DNA of 54,937 bases, taken from positions 1-54,937 of the forward strand of contig NZ_AOIT01000039.1 in NCBI RefSeq assembly GCF_000337475.1. Reading direction: 5' to 3'. Position 1 is the stretch's first letter; each line of letters begins with the position of its first letter. The notes under the pieces were generated by a model. It saw only the letters and a program-made list of their open reading frames with translations. It had not been told where the DNA came from and ran no database searches. Positions 1 through 8,962 of the stretch are shown here, in pieces. Made by a program: the position numbers and the translations under genes. The stretch is from Natrinema limicola JCM 13563 (GTDB lineage Archaea; Halobacteriota; Halobacteria; Halobacteriales; Natrialbaceae).

Positions 1-797
1 CCCGCCTCGAGCCCCTCGCGGTTGTTTCGGGCCGCGTTCAGCGTCGCCGTCGCTTTCCCCTCGCCGATACCGTCGAATTCCTGCAGTCGCTCTAAGGCCG
101 CGTCTTCCTCCATTGCGAGCAGCTCGTCGATGAAGGCCATGAAGTGGTCGTGGATACGAGTCCCCCAGCCACCCTCGATCTGGAGGGTACGGCGCTCGGT
201 CGGTGTTTTTCGCCCGAGGCCAGCGACGGTCTCGGTCTCGATCAGTTCGTCGTACTCGAGGCCGATGCCCCGGACGTAGTCGACGATCTCGCGGCGGTGT
301 TCCCGCTCTAGGTGCAACACGTTCTCGTCGCGGACGTGGACGTGATAGCCACGCCCGCCCGAGAAGACGATCTCGAGGTTCTCGAAGGCGAAGTCGTCCT
401 CGAGGAACTCGAGGAGACGACCGAGGGCGTCCTTACATTTCGCGAGCATCTCGGCGTAGCTGTCCTCGCCGAGCGTGACCGACGGCAGGTGATCGGCGTC
501 CAAGTCGAAGACAAGGTCCGCAGATTGCCAATCTTTTTCGTGCATCGAACTCGCGCCGGGATCGCGAAAGCGCCCCGCCGAGAAGTAGACGTGGCGTGGG
601 CGCTTGCGCACGAGAAACTCCGAGAGATCGCCTAACTCGAGTAGCGAACGGTGACGGACCATCGTCGTATCCGGGCCGTCTGTCCAGGGGATGTAGCCCC
701 ACTCGCGTTCGTTGGCCGCGGGCGGCGGCGTGATCTCCGTCCGTCGATAGTGGTCACGAAATCGCCCGCGAAGATAGGCCCTCGTTCGCTCTTCCAT
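1..797 (-). CDS. priS: DNA primase small (catalytic) subunit PriS, 3' end outside window
   Basis: Catalytic subunit of the archaeal/eukaryotic-type primase that makes RNA primers for replication together with PriL. The first 265 codons are present, running off the left edge; the family is usually near 390 residues, so about a third is missing. Translation from the ATG at 797 gives an N-terminus MEERTRAYLRGRF. The catalytic acidic motif VFDLDAD lies near residues 96-102 and the nucleotide-binding SGGRGYHVHV motif near 146-155, both typical of PriS. It is divergent from nothing to its right: the next gene, a GNAT protein, is on the same strand 77 bp upstream. Family assignment is secure; completeness of the gene cannot be judged. 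Confidence 0.93.
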   Translation of the reverse strand, partial: MEERTRAYLRGRFRDHYRRTEITPPPAANEREWGYIPWTDGPDTTMVRHRSLLELGDLSEFLVRKRPRHVYFSAGRFRDPGASSMHEKDWQSADLVFDLDADHLPSVTLGEDSYAEMLAKCKDALGRLLEFLEDDFAFENLEIVFSGGRGYHVHVRDENVLHLEREHRREIVDYVRGIGLEYDELIETETVAGLGRKTPTERRTLQIEGGWGTRIHDHFMAFIDELLAMEEDAALERLQEFDGIGEGKATATLNAARNNREGLEA

Positions 798-874
798 ACG
801 CTTCGCCAACTCATCGTGGGTCCGGTATAACTGTATTGAACTGGCCGTGCGAGAAGAGTCGTCGCCGGCGAGGC

Positions 875-1351
875 TCAGCGCCGGATGAGATCAGAGATTC
901 GATCGGCGATACCGACGTCAGAGCCGAGTTTCAGGTAGTAGGCGTCGCCGCCGTCCTCGTAGTAGTTGTCGATCCGGCGTTTGATCTCGAAGCCGAGGTG
1001 TTCGTAAAACTGCAACGCGTTCTCGTTGCTCGTTCGGGCGTGACACGTGATCGTCTCGTGGTCGTCCGCGACGTGAGCGATGAGCCGTTTCCCGATGCCT
1101 TCTCCGCGATGGTCCGGGGACACTGCCAGAAAGAGAATGTAGCCGTCACGTCGAACGGCGGCAAACCCGATGAGGTCCTCGTCCTGCATGTAACAATAGA
1201 CTTTCGACCGGCGATACGCGTCAGTAAAGAAATCATACCGCTGCTTGAGCACGTCTTCCTGACGGTTGATCTCCTCCTTTAGCTGCCAGGCTTCGTCGAC
1301 CAAATCGTCGCTCCCCGGGGCGACGACCCGACTGTCGATGTTGACGCTCAC
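875..1351 (-). CDS. GNAT-family N-acetyltransferase
   Basis: A 158-residue single-domain GNAT acetyltransferase, transferring acetyl from acetyl-CoA to an amine. The acetyl-CoA pyrophosphate loop is visible as SPDHRGEGIGKRL (about residues 79-91), and a typical C-terminal ENALQFYEHLGFE segment follows, as in RimI-like proteins. Substrate cannot be deduced. It is the size of a complete GNAT domain. It lies just upstream of priS on the same strand, so the two may be cotranscribed; a TATA-like AT-rich stretch lies upstream of the start, near 1370. Confidence 0.85.
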   Translation of the reverse strand: MSVNIDSRVVAPGSDDLVDEAWQLKEEINRQEDVLKQRYDFFTDAYRRSKVYCYMQDEDLIGFAAVRRDGYILFLAVSPDHRGEGIGKRLIAHVADDHETITCHARTSNENALQFYEHLGFEIKRRIDNYYEDGGDAYYLKLGSDVGIADRISDLIRR

Positions 1352-1537
1352 TATTATGCTCTACCAGCGTCGTCAATATAATTCCACCGGCAGTCGATGT
1401 GCGGGTCGTCAGACACGGCCGACAGAGCCAGCGATAGCCTGTCAGAGACGGTAGTTCACACGACACATACCCGAACGTTCACTGCTGACGATACGTCGAA
1501 ACGACGAGCATAGAAGGTCGGCCGACAAAGCGAAAGT

Positions 1538-1969
1538 ATGGGATTCGAACTGCGCGACCACACGGCCGACGTTGCGGTCTCGGCAACCGGCGACTCACTC
1601 GAGGCGACATTCGGCGCGGTGGCCGACGGCCTCGCGGCAGCCTCCTGTGACGAGATCCCGTCCGAAAGCGGTGAGCGCTTTTCGCTGTCCGTCACCGCCG
1701 AAGGCCGCGAGGCGCTGTTGTTCGACTATCTCGACGAACTGATCTACCTGCGCGACGTCCGGGCGGAACTCCCCGTCGACCACCGCGTCGACTCGATCGA
1801 CGTCGAGTCAGCCGACGGCACCGAGGAGTGGTCTCTCGAGGCCAGTGCCCGTGGTGTCCCCCTCGCTGAGATCGATGCCCGCGAAGTGAAGGCCGTGACC
1901 TACTCCGAGATGTCCCTCGAGCGAACCGACGACGGCGGCTGGGAAGCATACGTCGTTTTCGACGTCTAA
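1538..1969 (+). CDS. Archease, RtcB activator
   Basis: Archease is a small metal-binding protein that promotes guanylation and multiple turnover of the RNA ligase RtcB. The 143-residue length and the N-terminal GFELRDHTADVAV sequence are diagnostic, as is the C-terminal EVKAVTYSEMSLER region that carries conserved metal-ligand positions in the family. The partner gene rtcB begins 127 bp downstream on the same strand, so gene order supports the function. ATG at 1538 is chosen because the family begins at exactly this FELRDHTAD segment. Confidence 0.93.
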   Translation: MGFELRDHTADVAVSATGDSLEATFGAVADGLAAASCDEIPSESGERFSLSVTAEGREALLFDYLDELIYLRDVRAELPVDHRVDSIDVESADGTEEWSLEASARGVPLAEIDAREVKAVTYSEMSLERTDDGGWEAYVVFDV

Positions 1970-2096
1970 GCGACAGTCCCATCGAGCCGGCAGGGTCGTC
2001 TCGAGACGCCGACCCGGAACGCCGAACCGCAGGCCAGCACCCGATCAGCGACGCGAGAGACGAACATCTTTCTTGGCGGCGGTCGGACGTTCGCGT

Positions 2097-3560
2097 ATGA
2101 CCACCTTCGACGCAAACGGCATCACGCTCGAGCGGGTGCGCGAGTACGTCTGGGAGATCCCACAGGAAGGCGATATGCGCGTCCCTGCGCGGGTGCTTGC
2201 AAGCGAAGCGCTGCTCGAGGAGATCAAGGAGGACAAGACGCTCGAACAGATCAAAAACACGACCCACCTGCCCGGCATCACCAACCACGCGATCTGTATG
2301 CCCGACGGGCATCAGGGGTATGGCTTCCCAGTCGGTGGGGTCGGTGCCCTCGATGCCGAAAACGGCTGTATTTCGCCGGGGGCGGTCGGCTATGACATTA
2401 ATTGTGGGGTTAGGATGATGAAAACAAATCTGGCCTACGACGACCTTCGTGGTCACGAGGAGGAACTCGTCGACTCGCTGTTTGCCAACATTCCGTCGGG
2501 ACTCGGCGGCGGCGGGGTTGTCGAGGCCGGCGTCGACACCGTCGACGAGATCCTCGCCCGCGGCGTCGACTGGGCGCTCGAGAACGGCTACGCGGTCAAA
2601 GACGACCTGCTCCACTGCGAGGACGAGGGGATGCGCGAGGGCGCAGCCCCCGAGAAGATCAGCCAGAAAGCCAAAGACCGCGGGAAGAACCAGATCGGCT
2701 CGCTGGGGTCGGGGAATCACTTCCTCGAGGTCCAGCGCGTGACCGACGTCTTCGACGATGAGGTCGGCGAGGCGTTCGGACTCGAGGAAGACCAGATCGT
2801 CGTCCTCATCCACTGTGGCTCACGCGGGCTGGGCCATCAGACCTGTAACGACTATCTGCGGAAAATCGAACAACAACACCAGGGGTTGTTGAATCAGCTG
2901 CCGGACAAGGAACTCGCAGCCGCGCCCGCGGGTTCACAGCTGGCTGAGGACTACTACGGCGCGATGAACGCGGCGATCAACTTCGCGTGGGTCAACCGTC
3001 AGTTGATCATGCACCGCACGCGAACGGTCTTCGAGCGCGTCTTCGACCGCTCGTGGGAGGCGATGGAAATGGACTTGCTGTACGACGTAGCGCACAACAT
3101 CGCCAAAAAGGAGACACATACCGTCGGCGACGGTGAGGAGCGCGAACTCTACGTTCACCGCAAGGGCGCGACGCGAGCGTTCCCCGCCGGCCATCCCGAC
3201 GTGCCGAAAGCCTACCGGGACGTCGGTCAGCCGATTATCATCCCCGGAAGCATGGGTGCGGGCAGCTACGTCCTTCGGGGTGGCGCAAACTCGATGGATC
3301 TCACCTTCGGGTCGACCGCCCACGGCGCGGGCCGGCTGATGAGCCGCACCCAGGCGAAAAACGAGTACTGGGGCGGCGACGTCCAGCAGGAACTCGAGGA
3401 ACAGGAGCAGATCTACGTCAAGGCCCAGTCGGGCGCGACGGTCGCCGAGGAAGCGCCAGGCGTCTACAAAGACGTCGACGAAGTCGTCCGCGTCTCCGAC
3501 GAACTGGGCATCGGGGACAAGGTCGCACGGACGTTCCCCGTCTGTAACATCAAAGGCTAA
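2097..3560 (+). CDS. rtcB: RNA-splicing ligase RtcB
   Basis: Joins 2',3'-cyclic phosphate and 5'-OH RNA ends using GTP and Mn2+; in archaea it ligates tRNA exons after intron removal. The 487-residue protein shows the metal-binding cysteine in GYDINCGVRM (about residue 104), GSLGSGNHFLE, HCGSRGLGHQ, the GSMGAGSYVLRG loop and FGSTAHGAGR, whose His is the guanylated residue in characterised RtcB. The in-frame ATG at 2073 was rejected in favour of 2097 (MTTFDANG) because the extra eight residues are not family-like. No intein is present, which is worth noting because archaeal rtcB genes often carry one. Downstream DUF1611 gene is convergent and overlaps the stop by 4 nt. Confidence 0.95.
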   Translation: MTTFDANGITLERVREYVWEIPQEGDMRVPARVLASEALLEEIKEDKTLEQIKNTTHLPGITNHAICMPDGHQGYGFPVGGVGALDAENGCISPGAVGYDINCGVRMMKTNLAYDDLRGHEEELVDSLFANIPSGLGGGGVVEAGVDTVDEILARGVDWALENGYAVKDDLLHCEDEGMREGAAPEKISQKAKDRGKNQIGSLGSGNHFLEVQRVTDVFDDEVGEAFGLEEDQIVVLIHCGSRGLGHQTCNDYLRKIEQQHQGLLNQLPDKELAAAPAGSQLAEDYYGAMNAAINFAWVNRQLIMHRTRTVFERVFDRSWEAMEMDLLYDVAHNIAKKETHTVGDGEERELYVHRKGATRAFPAGHPDVPKAYRDVGQPIIIPGSMGAGSYVLRGGANSMDLTFGSTAHGAGRLMSRTQAKNEYWGGDVQQELEEQEQIYVKAQSGATVAEEAPGVYKDVDEVVRVSDELGIGDKVARTFPVCNIKG

Positions 3561-4564
3561 GCGTCGGCCAGCGCCTCGAGCAACATCGCTTCGAGCGGTT
3601 CCTTGGCCGCCTCGTTCTGGACGTTGAGCGCCGAGCAGTCGACGAGTTCCTCGACGAGGTCGACGCCGGCGGTCGTGTTCGTCGTGATTCCTGCCACGAG
3701 ATCGGGCGAGTGCCCGAACGCCTCCTCGATCCCGACGACTGCGTAGGGGTCGGACGCACAGAGGACAGTGAACGCGACGTGATCCACGAGCATGTCAACG
3801 ACGGCTTCCCCGTTGTATGGCTCGAGCGGGCTGGCCCCGACCTCGGCGACGATGACGTCTGCCTCCTGCAGCCGGTCGAAGACGGGCCGGACGGCCTCCC
3901 GGAAAGTGTCTTCGGGGACGACCGTCGTCGGCAGGCCCGCGTCGACGAAGTCGTAGATGGGGTCTGCGCCTGCCACCTCCATCGACAACACGTCGCCGTA
4001 CGTACCCGCCCCTGTCAGTTTGCAGGCGGCGACGTCGTACCCGTTTTCGACGAGTACGCGGGTGATCACCCGGCCGGTCATGGTCTTGCCGGCCGACATA
4101 CTCGTGCCGAGGACGAGGACGACCGGCACCTTGGAGGGCGTCGATGTCGCCGTCAAGCCGTACTCGCGCATTCGGGCGATGTCGTCGTCGACGACGACGT
4201 GACCTTCGTATTCGACTTCGACCGGCGTCTTACTGAACGGCGAGGCCGAGGTGACGCGACCGAGAACGCCGCCGCCGGTCAGGATATTCAACAGGCCATC
4301 GTCGCCGACGTCCCGCCAGCTACCGACCAGCTCGCGGGTCGCGCGACGGGTACCCAGCGCGCCGATGATCGTCTCGCCCTCCATCAGTTCAACGCGTCGG
4401 CCCTGTGGGTTCTCGACCCTGACGCCGGGGTTGGGACGTTTGGTCACGCGGGCGAAGACGTAATCTCCCGTCTCCCACTTCGACGTGGGTTGGGATTCGA
4501 TGTCGTACGAACGGTGCTCGAGGTCAGCGATTCGCGTCACTGAAGTATGAACGTCTGCGTGCAT
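3557..4564 (-). CDS. DUF1611 P-loop protein, DgcN-like (putative D-glutamate N-acetyltransferase)
   Basis: A 335-residue DUF1611-family protein: an N-terminal beta-rich region followed by a nucleotide-binding domain with a clear P-loop, LGTSMSAGKTMTGR (about residues 177-190). DUF1611 proteins named DgcN were reported to acetylate D-glutamate in marine bacteria, with homologues in Halobacteria; transfer of that function here is inference. It is the last gene of a minus-strand operon, starting 7 bp after an M20 hydrolase resembling glutamate carboxypeptidase, which would suit removal of the acetyl group. The racemase DgcA that completes the known route is not adjacent. The ATG at 4564 was preferred over longer upstream reading because the extension lies inside the M20 gene and is low complexity. 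Confidence 0.8.
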   Translation of the reverse strand: MHADVHTSVTRIADLEHRSYDIESQPTSKWETGDYVFARVTKRPNPGVRVENPQGRRVELMEGETIIGALGTRRATRELVGSWRDVGDDGLLNILTGGGVLGRVTSASPFSKTPVEVEYEGHVVVDDDIARMREYGLTATSTPSKVPVVLVLGTSMSAGKTMTGRVITRVLVENGYDVAACKLTGAGTYGDVLSMEVAGADPIYDFVDAGLPTTVVPEDTFREAVRPVFDRLQEADVIVAEVGASPLEPYNGEAVVDMLVDHVAFTVLCASDPYAVVGIEEAFGHSPDLVAGITTNTTAGVDLVEELVDCSALNVQNEAAKEPLEAMLLEALADA

Positions 4565-4571
4565 GTGTGAG

Positions 4572-5774
4572 CTATCGGTCTGGGTCGGTTGGAAGCGGTT
4601 CGTCGTGCAAACAGGCGGCAAGCAGCGCGACCCGATCGACGAGTGCCTCGAGATCCACGTACTCGTAGGTCTGGTGGGCACCGTCGCCGACAGCGCCGAA
4701 CCCGTCGATCGTGGGGGCGTGCTGGCTGGCGTCGTTCCCGTCGCTTGCGCCACCCGAGCGGGTGCCCTCGAGCGTGAGTCCGAGTCGGTCTCCGAGTGTC
4801 TGGACACGCTCCCAGAGCAGGCGATTGCCCGCCGTCGGCTCCATCGGTGGCCGTCCGAACCCGCCGTCGATCGTCAGTTCGGTGCCCGGCGTCGTGGCCT
4901 CGAGCGAGCGGATCTCCGCCGAGACGGCCTCGGCTGCGTCGTCGGTGGGTGCGCGAACGTCGACTTCGGCTCGCGCGTCCGGCGCGACGACGTTCGACCG
5001 CAGTCCCGCTTCCACCTGGCCGACGTTGACGGTGATCCCCGAGTCGATGTCGGTGAGTTCGTGGAGCCGATGGATGACGGTGCCGAGTTCCTCCGTCGCG
5101 CTGGCCCCCTCCTCGGGCTCGAGCCCGGCGTGGGCGGCCTTCCCCTCGATGGTGACTGTGAAATGGCCGACCGCTTTCCGTGCGGTCTTGATTTTGCCCT
5201 CGGGGCCGCTTGCCGGTTCGAGCACGAACACCCGGTTCGCCCGCTTTGCGAGGTCGATGATCCGGGACTTGGATTCGGGACTGCCGATCTCTTCATCGCT
5301 CGAGACGAGGACGTGAACCGGCAGCGACGGCTCGAGCGAGAGCTCGTCGAGCGCGCGGAGCGCGAAGACGGCCTGTGTCAGCCCGCCTTTCATGTCGAGC
5401 GATCCCGGGCCCTCGAGGATGTCGTCACGAATTTCGGGTGGGTCCTCCTCGACGGTGCCCAGCGGCCAGACGGTGTCCGCATGCCCGATCACGAGCTGGA
5501 TCTCGTCGGCGTCGTCCGGGCTCGGCGTCCACGCCTCGAGCCGGCCGCCGGTCTCCTCACCCGGAACGCGCTCGGTTTCGAGGCCGACCTCGTGGAAGTC
5601 ACCCGCCAGCCGATCGAAGAAGTCGTCGAACGTCTCTGGGTTCTCCGTGGGCGTCTCCAGCTCGACCAGCTCGAGGAGGTACTCTGCGAGCTCGTCGCGA
5701 TGGGCGTGTGCCCACTCTTGAATCCGCGGTTCGGCGGCGGATTCCGGCTCTGGTTCCGGTTCGGAGGCAGTCAT
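4572..5774 (-). CDS. M20-family metallohydrolase, glutamate carboxypeptidase-like
   Basis: A 400-residue zinc-dependent amidohydrolase of the M20 family (carboxypeptidase G2 / ArgE / DapE relatives). Visible hallmarks in order: GHADTVWP (first metal His and catalytic Asp), GPGSLDMKGG (bridging Asp), SSDEEIGSPES (catalytic Glu-Glu), a Glu ligand in VLEPASGP, a dimerisation domain with GKAAHAGLEP, and a late DGFGAVGDGAHQ with the last His. The motif wording is closest to carboxypeptidase G2-type enzymes acting on N-acylated glutamate. It overlaps the upstream flavoprotein gene by 4 nt and is followed within 7 bp by the DUF1611 gene, indicating one transcript. Exact substrate is inferred only from context. 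Confidence 0.85.
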   Translation of the reverse strand: MTASEPEPEPESAAEPRIQEWAHAHRDELAEYLLELVELETPTENPETFDDFFDRLAGDFHEVGLETERVPGEETGGRLEAWTPSPDDADEIQLVIGHADTVWPLGTVEEDPPEIRDDILEGPGSLDMKGGLTQAVFALRALDELSLEPSLPVHVLVSSDEEIGSPESKSRIIDLAKRANRVFVLEPASGPEGKIKTARKAVGHFTVTIEGKAAHAGLEPEEGASATEELGTVIHRLHELTDIDSGITVNVGQVEAGLRSNVVAPDARAEVDVRAPTDDAAEAVSAEIRSLEATTPGTELTIDGGFGRPPMEPTAGNRLLWERVQTLGDRLGLTLEGTRSGGASDGNDASQHAPTIDGFGAVGDGAHQTYEYVDLEALVDRVALLAACLHDEPLPTDPDR

Positions 5775-6376
5775 CGCTCGAAGCCCTCCGGAAACGGGAA
5801 CGCCTGGCTCTCGTTGATCGCGGCAAACCGGTCGGGGTAGAGGTGAGCCAACACCGGCGCCTGCTCGAGCAGCGTCTCGGGCTCGATATCGTCACTACGG
5901 TAGGCGTCGGTATGGACGTGTTTGCCGACGACGGTGCCAGCGATGAGTTCGCCGTCAGCGAACTCGACGATGCGCTCGAGTTCGCACTCGAGGACGCCGT
6001 AGGCACCAGCCACGGCGGGCGCGTCGACGGCATCGGCGTCGACCGTGTCGATTTCCGTCAGCGAGGGTTTGTCGCCCTCGGCGGTCCGGGGTGCGGCGGC
6101 GAGACTGGCATCGAGGATGTCGTCGGGCCGGGGATAGCTGACGGTAAACGCTCCCGTGCGCTCGACGTTCCGGTACGTTTTGTGCTCGGGCGTACAGATG
6201 AACCCGAACTGGTCCGACCAGCCCAGCGGGATCGCCATGTGTTTCGGCGCTAAATCCTCCGAGCCGTCTTCGTCACGCGTCCCGACGATCACCAGCGGTG
6301 CCGCCGTATATAGCGTCTCGAAGAACGATTGGTCCGGCTGCAACGTGATGAGGTCGGGATCGTTCGAGAGAGTCAT
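5771..6376 (-). CDS. Flavin reductase-like FMN-binding protein
   Basis: A 201-residue protein of the flavin reductase/flavoredoxin fold. The segment around residues 28-60 (PLVIVGTRDEDGSED... HMAIPLGWSDQF) matches the FMN-binding start of this family, followed by a CTPEHKTYRNVERTGAF stretch typical of the split-barrel. It is the first gene of the minus-strand operon with the M20 hydrolase (4-nt ATGA overlap) and DUF1611. Whether it reduces free flavin or acts on another substrate is not evident. A DNA segment rich in A/T just upstream of 6376 could hold its promoter. Confidence 0.8.
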   Translation of the reverse strand: MTLSNDPDLITLQPDQSFFETLYTAAPLVIVGTRDEDGSEDLAPKHMAIPLGWSDQFGFICTPEHKTYRNVERTGAFTVSYPRPDDILDASLAAAPRTAEGDKPSLTEIDTVDADAVDAPAVAGAYGVLECELERIVEFADGELIAGTVVGKHVHTDAYRSDDIEPETLLEQAPVLAHLYPDRFAAINESQAFPFPEGFER

Positions 6377-6537
6377 TCGGTTAGCCGTGGGTTACATAGA
6401 CACCCACGGCCAATACTGGTTGTGTTAGTTATCCGAACGCTGGAATAACGTGGCCGTTTGAAGGTCGATCAGATCGGACACCGCCATCGCCGGCCGTGCA
6501 TGAACGCGAGCGAGCGCCCAGCGGTCGATGTGCTGGA

Positions 6538-6765
6538 CTATTTCAGTCGGAACGGGTTCTCGTCGTCACTGTCGTCTTCGTCACCGTCCCCAGTCGACTC
6601 TCCCTCGTAGGGTTTTCGCGCCGTGATCGTCACCGTTGCCTCGGGGTCGTCCTCGTCGGCCCACGGGCTGTCGTACGCCGAGAGCTCGAGATCAGTAACC
6701 TCCCAGCCCTCGGCTTCGATGAGCTCGACGAGCTGACGCTGGTCTGTGAGCATGTCCTCGTCCAT
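6538..6765 (-). CDS. Small acidic haloarchaeal conserved protein
   Basis: A 75-residue protein, MDEDMLTDQRQLVELIEAEG to ENPFRLK, with an alpha-beta first half (about residues 5-52) ending in VTITARKP, and a highly acidic linker (GDGDEDDSDDEN) before a short basic end. I do not recognise a characterised family. The ATG at 6765 is used; the second Met at 6753 is an alternative. The open frame continues far upstream, but that extension is an antisense-like shadow of the HTH gene and is rich in Arg, so it was not included. It lies 59 bp downstream of the disrupted HTH-10 gene on the same strand. Confidence 0.6.
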   Translation of the reverse strand: MDEDMLTDQRQLVELIEAEGWEVTDLELSAYDSPWADEDDPEATVTITARKPYEGESTGDGDEDDSDDENPFRLK

Positions 6766-6824
6766 ACGTCGGCTTCGAGCGTGGGCGAGGTAGGTTTTCT
6801 GCCGGTTCGGCTCCGGGTCACCCG

Positions 6825-7480
6825 TCACGACAGTTCGTCGAGAGCGACGAGTTCCTCGACGAGCGTCCGATGGGCGCGACGAAGCCGCTCGGAAAGCGCC
6901 TGATGGGAGATGTCGAGTTCGTCCGAGAGTTCGTCCATGTCCATCTCGCGGGGAATCTCGTAATAGCCGTACTCGAGGGCTGCGATCAGCGATTCGTACT
7001 GGGCGTCGGTGAGCCCGAACCGGCCGTGGCGACGCTCCTCGAGTCGGTGGATACGCAAGATCTCGATGGAAAGTCCCTGCTCGGTCGCGAACTCGTAGGT
7101 ACGCGAGGGTGCTGCCCGGTCGTCGAAAAGCATGCGGAACTGCCACCGCATCTTCTCGACGGTTGCGTCGAGCACCGTCGCGTGCGCGTCGGTCAACAGA
7201 GACACCGTGACAGCGACATCGTCGATCCACTCGATCCGGTACAGTGAGGTGTCGTCACGGGTGACGAGTCGGGTCGCGTCGTCGACGGTCGGATCGGCTG
7301 TCAGTGCGTCGTCGACGGCTGCAAGCGTCGATGAATCGATGGCAAACCAGACGTCATGACATGCCCCGGATCGGCGGCGACGACGCGTTCGACCGCCACG
7401 TCGACATCGGGTACCGCCTCGAGCGTGTCACGGAGTGCGACCTCGGCGGCAGGGACAGCGAGTTCCGCGATGGTACTCAT
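6825..7480 (-). pseudogene. HTH-10 (bacterio-opsin activator-type) regulator, disrupted by one frameshift
   Basis: Two partial frames together give a complete haloarchaeal HTH-10 regulator of about 218 residues. From the ATG at 7480 the first frame reads MSTIAELAVPAAEVALRD to AADPGHVMT and then goes out of frame; the second frame resumes with VWFAIDSSTLAAVDD and continues to a classic C-terminal HTH-10 domain (GRFGLTDAQYESL, YYEIPREMDMDELS, ISHQALSERLRR) ending at 6825. The switch lies at about 7353-7354, where one base appears missing; the total span is 656 bp, one short of a whole number of codons. It could be a genuine null allele, a programmed shift, or a sequencing error. Confidence 0.85.
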
Positions 7481-7600
7481 GGTAGAGAGAACCATACGGA
7501 TCGTCATGAGAGTGGGGTCGAGCACGCTATGCGACCGTCCGGCGCGGCACGCGCTGCCCTGAAACCGAAATCGGTTACGAGACCCCGAACATGCCGGCGC

Positions 7601-7608
7601 ACTTAAGC
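7601..7608 (+). promoter_or_regulatory. TATA element of moaA
   Basis: ACTTAAGC lies 24 nt before the ATG at 7632, the spacing expected for a leaderless haloarchaeal transcript, and helps choose that start over the in-frame ATG at 7617. Confidence 0.55.
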
Positions 7609-7631
7609 AGATTCGGATGCAAACGAGTAGC

Positions 7632-8621
7632 ATGCTCACCGACGAATTCGGGCGGGAGGTAACCGGCGTCCGTGTCTCCCTCACCGATCGGTGCAATTTC
7701 GACTGTGTCTACTGTCACAACGAAGGGCTGGGCGACACCCGTGGGCCGATGGAGCCGGCGGACAACGAGATGAGCACCGACGACGTCGTCCGCTTTCTCG
7801 AGGTCGTCGCCGAGTTCGACGTCGAGGCAGTCAAGTTCACCGGCGGCGAACCACTGCTTCGACAGGACATAGAGGAGATCATCGCACGCACGCCCGACGA
7901 GATGGAGGTCTCGCTGACCACGAACGGCTCCTTTCTCCCCGACCGCGCCGAGAGCCTCGCGGACGCCGGCTTAGAACGGGTCAACGTCTCTCAGGACGCG
8001 CTCGATCCGGCTGACTTCGCCGAGATCACGAAAAGCGGGGCCTACGAGAAGGTCATCGAAGGCGTCGAGGCAGCGCTTTCCGCAGGGCTGGACCCGGTCA
8101 AACTCAATATGGTCGTCTTCGAGCATACCGCGGGCTACGTGCCGGAGATGGTCGATCACGTCGCCGAAAACGACGGGCTCCAGTTACAGTTGATCGAATA
8201 CATGCCCGAGCTGACCGGCAAGCCGGAGTGGAACATCGAGATCGAACGGGTCCACGGCTGGCTGGCCGAGCAGGCCGACGAGATCGAACACCGGGAGATG
8301 CACGACCGGAAACGCTACTGGGTGAGCAACGACGGCGGCGAGGGTCGAGGGATGGTCGAGATCGTCGACCCCGTCGAGAACCCGACGTTCTGTGCGAACT
8401 GCCATCGGGTTCGGGTCACCCACGAGGGCTACTTGAAGGGCTGTCTGAATCGCAACGACGACCTCAAACCGATGGGCGAGATGACCACCTCCGAGATCCG
8501 CGAGGCGTTCCGCGACGTCGTCGCCAACCGAGTCCCCTACTACGGCGAGTACATGATTCGAAACGACGAGGGAGAGTGGGAGCTAAACGAGAAGTATATC
8601 GAGGAGTACGCCGAGGCCTGA
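7632..8621 (+). CDS. moaA: GTP 3',8-cyclase MoaA (molybdopterin biosynthesis)
   Basis: Radical-SAM enzyme for the first step of molybdenum cofactor synthesis, converting GTP to 3',8-cyclo-GTP. The 329-residue protein has the SAM-cluster motif CNFDCVYC (about residues 20-27), the GGEPLLR segment, and the C-terminal second-cluster region [18 protein letters not shown] that binds the GTP-side 4Fe-4S cluster. It ends EYAEA, lacking the C-terminal Gly-Gly seen in many bacterial MoaA proteins. ATG 7632 begins the family-like [10 protein letters not shown] and follows a well-placed TATA element. Neighbours are not cofactor genes. Confidence 0.92.
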   Translation: MLTDEFGREVTGVRVSLTDRCNFDCVYCHNEGLGDTRGPMEPADNEMSTDDVVRFLEVVAEFDVEAVKFTGGEPLLRQDIEEIIARTPDEMEVSLTTNGSFLPDRAESLADAGLERVNVSQDALDPADFAEITKSGAYEKVIEGVEAALSAGLDPVKLNMVVFEHTAGYVPEMVDHVAENDGLQLQLIEYMPELTGKPEWNIEIERVHGWLAEQADEIEHREMHDRKRYWVSNDGGEGRGMVEIVDPVENPTFCANCHRVRVTHEGYLKGCLNRNDDLKPMGEMTTSEIREAFRDVVANRVPYYGEYMIRNDEGEWELNEKYIEEYAEA

Positions 8622-8718
8622 CCGCGACCACCGATGGAGGCGTTTGGGCACTAGGATGGGGCCCGAGCGCGACAGATTCTGCAAGAGAGTTACACAATCG
8701 GCCACCGTCTTTCGTTGC

Positions 8719-8727
8719 CCTTAAGTA
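8719..8727 (+). promoter_or_regulatory. Promoter (TATA) of the tRNA-Ser / S13 operon
   Basis: CCTTAAGTA is a good haloarchaeal TATA element about 80 nt before tRNA-Ser. The stretch 8622-8806 otherwise holds no gene; a small hairpin GGGGA-GCGA-TCCCC with a GNRA loop sits at 8762-8775 in the presumed 5' leader of the tRNA precursor. Confidence 0.5.
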
Positions 8728-8806
8728 TTCGACGGGGGTAGGAGCGAGTGCAATACGTGTAGGGGAGCGATCCCCGAGTCCGAGAGGGCGATGATAGACC
8801 GACCGT

Positions 8807-8889
8807 GTTGTGGTAGCCAAGCGGCCCAAGGCGCATGGTTGCTAACCATGTGGCGTCAAGCCTCCGGGGTTCGAATCCCCGCCACAACG
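8807..8889 (+). tRNA. tRNA-Ser (anticodon GCT)
   Basis: Acceptor arms GTTGTGG (8807-8813) and CCACAAC (8882-8888) pair perfectly with a G discriminator at 8889. The anticodon stem CATGG/CCATG encloses loop TTGCTAA, giving anticodon GCT at 8841-8843. A long variable arm, typical of class II tRNA-Ser, and a T arm with GGTTCGAATCC follow. No CCA is encoded and no intron is seen. It heads the S13 operon. Confidence 0.95.
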
Positions 8890-8962
8890 TCGGAACCTTC
8901 GCTGGCGTTTTCCCGCCAGTCGATTTGCACCGCACGCAGACTAGAGACAGATACACGACATC

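Noticed and set aside
6538-7230. One 230-residue gene covering the small acidic protein and upstream sequence
   Set aside because: The upstream two thirds is Arg-rich and overlaps the HTH-10 coding sequence in another frame; only the last 75 codons look like protein.
8776-8806. Box C/D guide RNA in the tRNA-Ser leader (GATGATA)
   Set aside because: Only a weak box C-like string is present, with no box D or second motif pair at suitable spacing.
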